Shown: one piece after another, positions 5,014 to 7,209 of the stretch
How the letters are laid out: each line of letters begins with the position of its first letter
Position numbering within the stretch: position 1 is the first letter of the stretch
Made by a program: the position numbers and the translations under genes
DNA from: JAZNGX01 sp045576675
Lineage (GTDB): Bacteria; Bacillota; Clostridia; Monoglobales; Firm-18
Length of the DNA stretch: 7,209 nt
Reading direction: 5' to 3'
Assembly: GCA_045576675.1 (NCBI GenBank)
Contig: JAZNGX010000103.1
Location: forward strand, 1 to 7,209
The notes under the pieces: generated by a model
Told to the model about the DNA's origin: nothing
Database searches by the model: none
The model's input: only the letters and a program-made list of their open reading frames with translations

Positions 5014-7122
5014 ATGGGAAGAGGGAAAAAACTGTTTGGCTTGATTATGGTAATGGTGATGCTTTGTACATCGGTGTTTGCAGCAACATATAATATAAGC
5101 TATGAAATTTATACAGGTGTATTGCCTGATGGTGCAACACTTTCAACAAGCTATGATGACAGCCAGACTATGATTGAGTTTGCGAATGCTCAGCCTCAGC
5201 CTGCACTTGAGGGCTATGGCTTTATGGGCTGGTATTATGAAAGTGACTATACTAACGGTTATGTTAAGATTAGTGATGGAACATATATATATGCAGACAA
5301 GCAGTTTGTTGCAGGCTATGCACCTGCCGCAACGTTTTATGCTAGCGGAACAGGCTCAAATGGTGAGTCCGTTGTAAATACCTTTGACGGCGGTGAGGAG
5401 TATAAGGCAGAGGTGGCTTTGGGTGACCCGAACAACGGCTTTGATGCGACTGTTCAGTTTACTCAACAGCCAAAGGCTATTGAAAATTACGAATTTTTAT
5501 ACTATTATGAAACTGTTGCAGATACAGATGCATCAGACGGAAGCAGTAATTATGCAGTTTCTGCAATAACTGCAATTGATGATGCACCCGGTGGCACATC
5601 GTGGTACAGACCTACAAATACCGATACAACAAAGATTTATCACGCAAGATATAAAACCTTGTATAGCTTTGATGCCAACGGTGGTGAATGGGCAGGCAGT
5701 GTTAATGCAATATGCAAGGCTGCTCCTGCAGACGTTCAGGCAAATGAGCCGACAAACGGAACAAAAACATTCTTGGGCTGGTATGAATCAGACCTTGAAA
5801 CCGCTGTTTCATATGCAGAAATGTCTGCAAAGCCTGCAGGATACACATTTTATGCAAAGTGGGGAAAGCTTACTCCTTCATATACCTTGCCCACAGGCTT
5901 GACAGCTATATATAAGGATACGCTTTCTGACATTGATTTGTCTGCTTTTGCAACAACTGACGGCAGCTTCAGCTGGACAGACGGAACAACAGAGGTAGGC
6001 GAGGTTGGTGACAGAACACATTCTATAAAATATACACCTGCTGATGCTGCTAATTATGAAACGGTAACAGACAGCGTAACTATAACAGTTGGCAAAGCAA
6101 ACCCTGTTATAGAGATTAACCCTGCAGCGAGTGCAGTGGCAATAAATTCAACTCTTTCGGCATCAGTTTTAACGGGCGGTGTTGTAAGGGGTGTTAATAA
6201 CGAAGTGCTTACAGGCAGCTTTGCGTGGGCGGATCCGACAGCAGTGCTTGCAACGGCAGGAAATATAAGCGGCAATGCCGTAGTATTTACACCAGACAAT
6301 CAGAATTACAACAGTGCAAATTGTAATGTTACGGTCAGGGTAAATGCAGCTTCCCCGGCACCAACACCTGGAGGCGGTACGTTTATACCTAACACAATTA
6401 AAGTTCATAAAGCTGATAACGAGCCGAAGGATGATACTGTAACAGAAAATGAAGACAGCAACAATCAGGGTGGTTCAGGCTTGGCAACCGACCCGCATAT
6501 AGCATATCTTGAGGGTTATGAAGACGGCAGATTTATGCCTGAGGCAAAGCTTACAAGAGCAGAGGCTGCCGCTATTATAAGCAGAGTTGCAAAAGAGCCT
6601 ATAGATATGGAAAAGGATTATCCCGTAAGCTTTACAGATGTTGCGGCAGATGCGTGGTATGCAAAATATATCGGCTTTGTTGAAACGCTTGGCGTTGTTA
6701 ACGGATACAGCGACGGTACGTTCCGCCCTGATGAAAATATAACAAGGGCAGAGCTTGTTGCTATCCTTGCAAGAATTGCCGGTGGAGAGCTAACATATAC
6801 AGATAAATTTACAGATGTAACAGAAGAGCATTGGGCTGCAAAATATATAAGCTATGCTTATACAAACGGATGGATAAACGGTTATCCTGACGGCACCTTC
6901 CGCCCTGATGACAGCATAACAAGGGCCGAGGCGGCAAAGATTATCAATATGTCTTTAGAAAGAAAATCAACAAATACTGATTTCGGCGATTATGAAGTGT
7001 CTGTGTTTACTGATTTAGATGCTTCACATTGGTCATATAAGTATATTATCGAGGCGGCAACAAGCCATAGATATATGAATAAGCAAGACGGAACTGAAAT
7101 ATGGACGGGTCTGGTTGAGTAA
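5014..7122 (+). CDS. Secreted S-layer homology (SLH) domain protein with InlB-type and Ig-like repeats (702 aa)
   Basis: An exported cell-surface protein. A basic start (GRGKK) and a hydrophobic stretch form a Sec signal peptide, probably cut after VFA (residue 23). Residues 24-213 hold degenerate repeats with GYGFMGWYY (67-75); 214-283 is a clear InlB B-repeat/Flg_new module (FDANGG, FLGWYES, FYAKW). Two Ig-like beta modules follow (about 286-361 and 363-445), then a Pro/Gly and acidic linker (447-488). Three SLH domains (about 494-533, 540-590, 599-648) carry TRAE at 514-517, 577-580 and 636-639, the motif that binds pyruvylated secondary cell-wall polymer. A fourth SLH-like fragment (FTDLDASHW, 665-673) closes the protein. 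There is no LPXTG motif, so anchoring is by SLH. AGGAG at 5001-5005 fixes the start. The acceptor or ligand role of the N-terminal part is unknown. Confidence 0.93.
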   Translation: MGRGKKLFGLIMVMVMLCTSVFAATYNISYEIYTGVLPDGATLSTSYDDSQTMIEFANAQPQPALEGYGFMGWYYESDYTNGYVKISDGTYIYADKQFVAGYAPAATFYASGTGSNGESVVNTFDGGEEYKAEVALGDPNNGFDATVQFTQQPKAIENYEFLYYYETVADTDASDGSSNYAVSAITAIDDAPGGTSWYRPTNTDTTKIYHARYKTLYSFDANGGEWAGSVNAICKAAPADVQANEPTNGTKTFLGWYESDLETAVSYAEMSAKPAGYTFYAKWGKLTPSYTLPTGLTAIYKDTLSDIDLSAFATTDGSFSWTDGTTEVGEVGDRTHSIKYTPADAANYETVTDSVTITVGKANPVIEINPAASAVAINSTLSASVLTGGVVRGVNNEVLTGSFAWADPTAVLATAGNISGNAVVFTPDNQNYNSANCNVTVRVNAASPAPTPGGGTFIPNTIKVHKADNEPKDDTVTENEDSNNQGGSGLATDPHIAYLEGYEDGRFMPEAKLTRAEAAAIISRVAKEPIDMEKDYPVSFTDVAADAWYAKYIGFVETLGVVNGYSDGTFRPDENITRAELVAILARIAGGELTYTDKFTDVTEEHWAAKYISYAYTNGWINGYPDGTFRPDDSITRAEAAKIINMSLERKSTNTDFGDYEVSVFTDLDASHWSYKYIIEAATSHRYMNKQDGTEIWTGLVE

Positions 7123-7130
7123 AATAAAAA

Positions 7131-7147
7131 AGTCGCCTTCGGCAACT
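7131..7147 (-). terminator. Terminator of a minus-strand transcript entering from the right
   Basis: Two 7-base arms (7131-7137 and 7141-7147) around a 3-base loop. Read on the minus strand all seven pairs form (one is U.G) and are followed by TTTTT-A-TTTT; on the + strand the same position is a C/A mismatch and no T-run follows. The orientation is therefore minus, converging on the SLH gene, whose stop is only 8 bp away. Confidence 0.7.
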
Positions 7148-7209
7148 AATGTTCGCTTCGCTCACTTTTTAAAGGTAAGTCGGAGGGCCAAGCGGTCTTA
7201 GGAAGACAA
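7148..7209. other. Unexplained right-edge sequence
   Basis: About 60 bp, visibly more GC-rich in its last third than the surrounding sequence. It contains GTTCGCTTCGCTCAC followed by TTTTT (7151-7170), which could be a weak + strand terminator for the SLH operon, and a small perfect dyad GTCTT-AGG-AAGAC (7195-7207). On the minus strand two frames are open to the edge: one ends in a TAG at 7146-7148 touching the terminator stem, another in a TAA at 7169-7171. Neither gives a recognisable peptide. It may be the 3' end of a convergent gene, a non-coding RNA or an element end; the window stops too soon to tell. Confidence 0.35.

Noticed and set aside
7171..7209. Start of a tRNA (GGAGGGCCAAGCGGTCTTAGG resembles a D-arm region)
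   Set aside because: The bases do not give a proper acceptor, D-stem and D-loop arrangement, and the window ends before an anticodon arm could be tested.

Overview
The window looks like a piece of chromosome from an AT-rich, spore-forming member of the Bacillota, class Clostridia, probably an anaerobic gut lineage. This rests on a clostridial-type pyruvate phosphate dikinase, a SleC/SpoIID-type spore cortex-lytic protein, strong AGGAGG ribosome binding sites, and an S-layer homology (SLH) surface protein. All recognisable genes lie on the + strand. No tRNA, rRNA, CRISPR array or complete mobile element was found.

Layout: (1) 3-233 is the 3' end of ppdK (catalytic Cys visible), closed by a perfect 12-bp terminator hairpin. 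(2) 479-2929 is a three-gene cluster: a 130-aa beta-sandwich protein resembling the N-terminal pre-region of SleC-type enzymes, a 482-aa SpoIID/SleC-like putative lytic transglycosylase with three peptidoglycan-binding (PGB) repeats, and a 202-aa protein made almost entirely of two more PGB repeats. The genes are separated by 11 bp and then overlap by 11 bp, and the cluster ends at a perfect 14-bp hairpin. (3) 3036-7122 is a second operon behind a good sigma-A-like promoter: a 424-aa polytopic membrane protein of unrecognised family that looks like a GT-C type glycosyltransferase, a 230-aa GT2 of the polyprenyl-phosphate glycosyltransferase type, and a 702-aa secreted SLH protein. Gaps are 6 and 4 bp. 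(4) 7123-7209 holds a hairpin whose pairing and T-tract fit termination of a minus-strand transcript arriving from the right, followed by about 60 bp of unexplained sequence.

How the genes may work together: the middle cluster is probably a cortex-lytic or spore-envelope module in which parts found in one polypeptide in classical SleC are divided among separate proteins. The right-hand operon suggests that the GT2 charges a lipid carrier with a sugar, the membrane protein transfers that sugar outside the cell, and the SLH protein (or the cell-wall polymer it binds) is the acceptor or a co-regulated surface product. The family assignments are firm for ppdK, the SpoIID domain, the PGB repeats, GT2 and SLH. 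The pathway links are inference from gene order.
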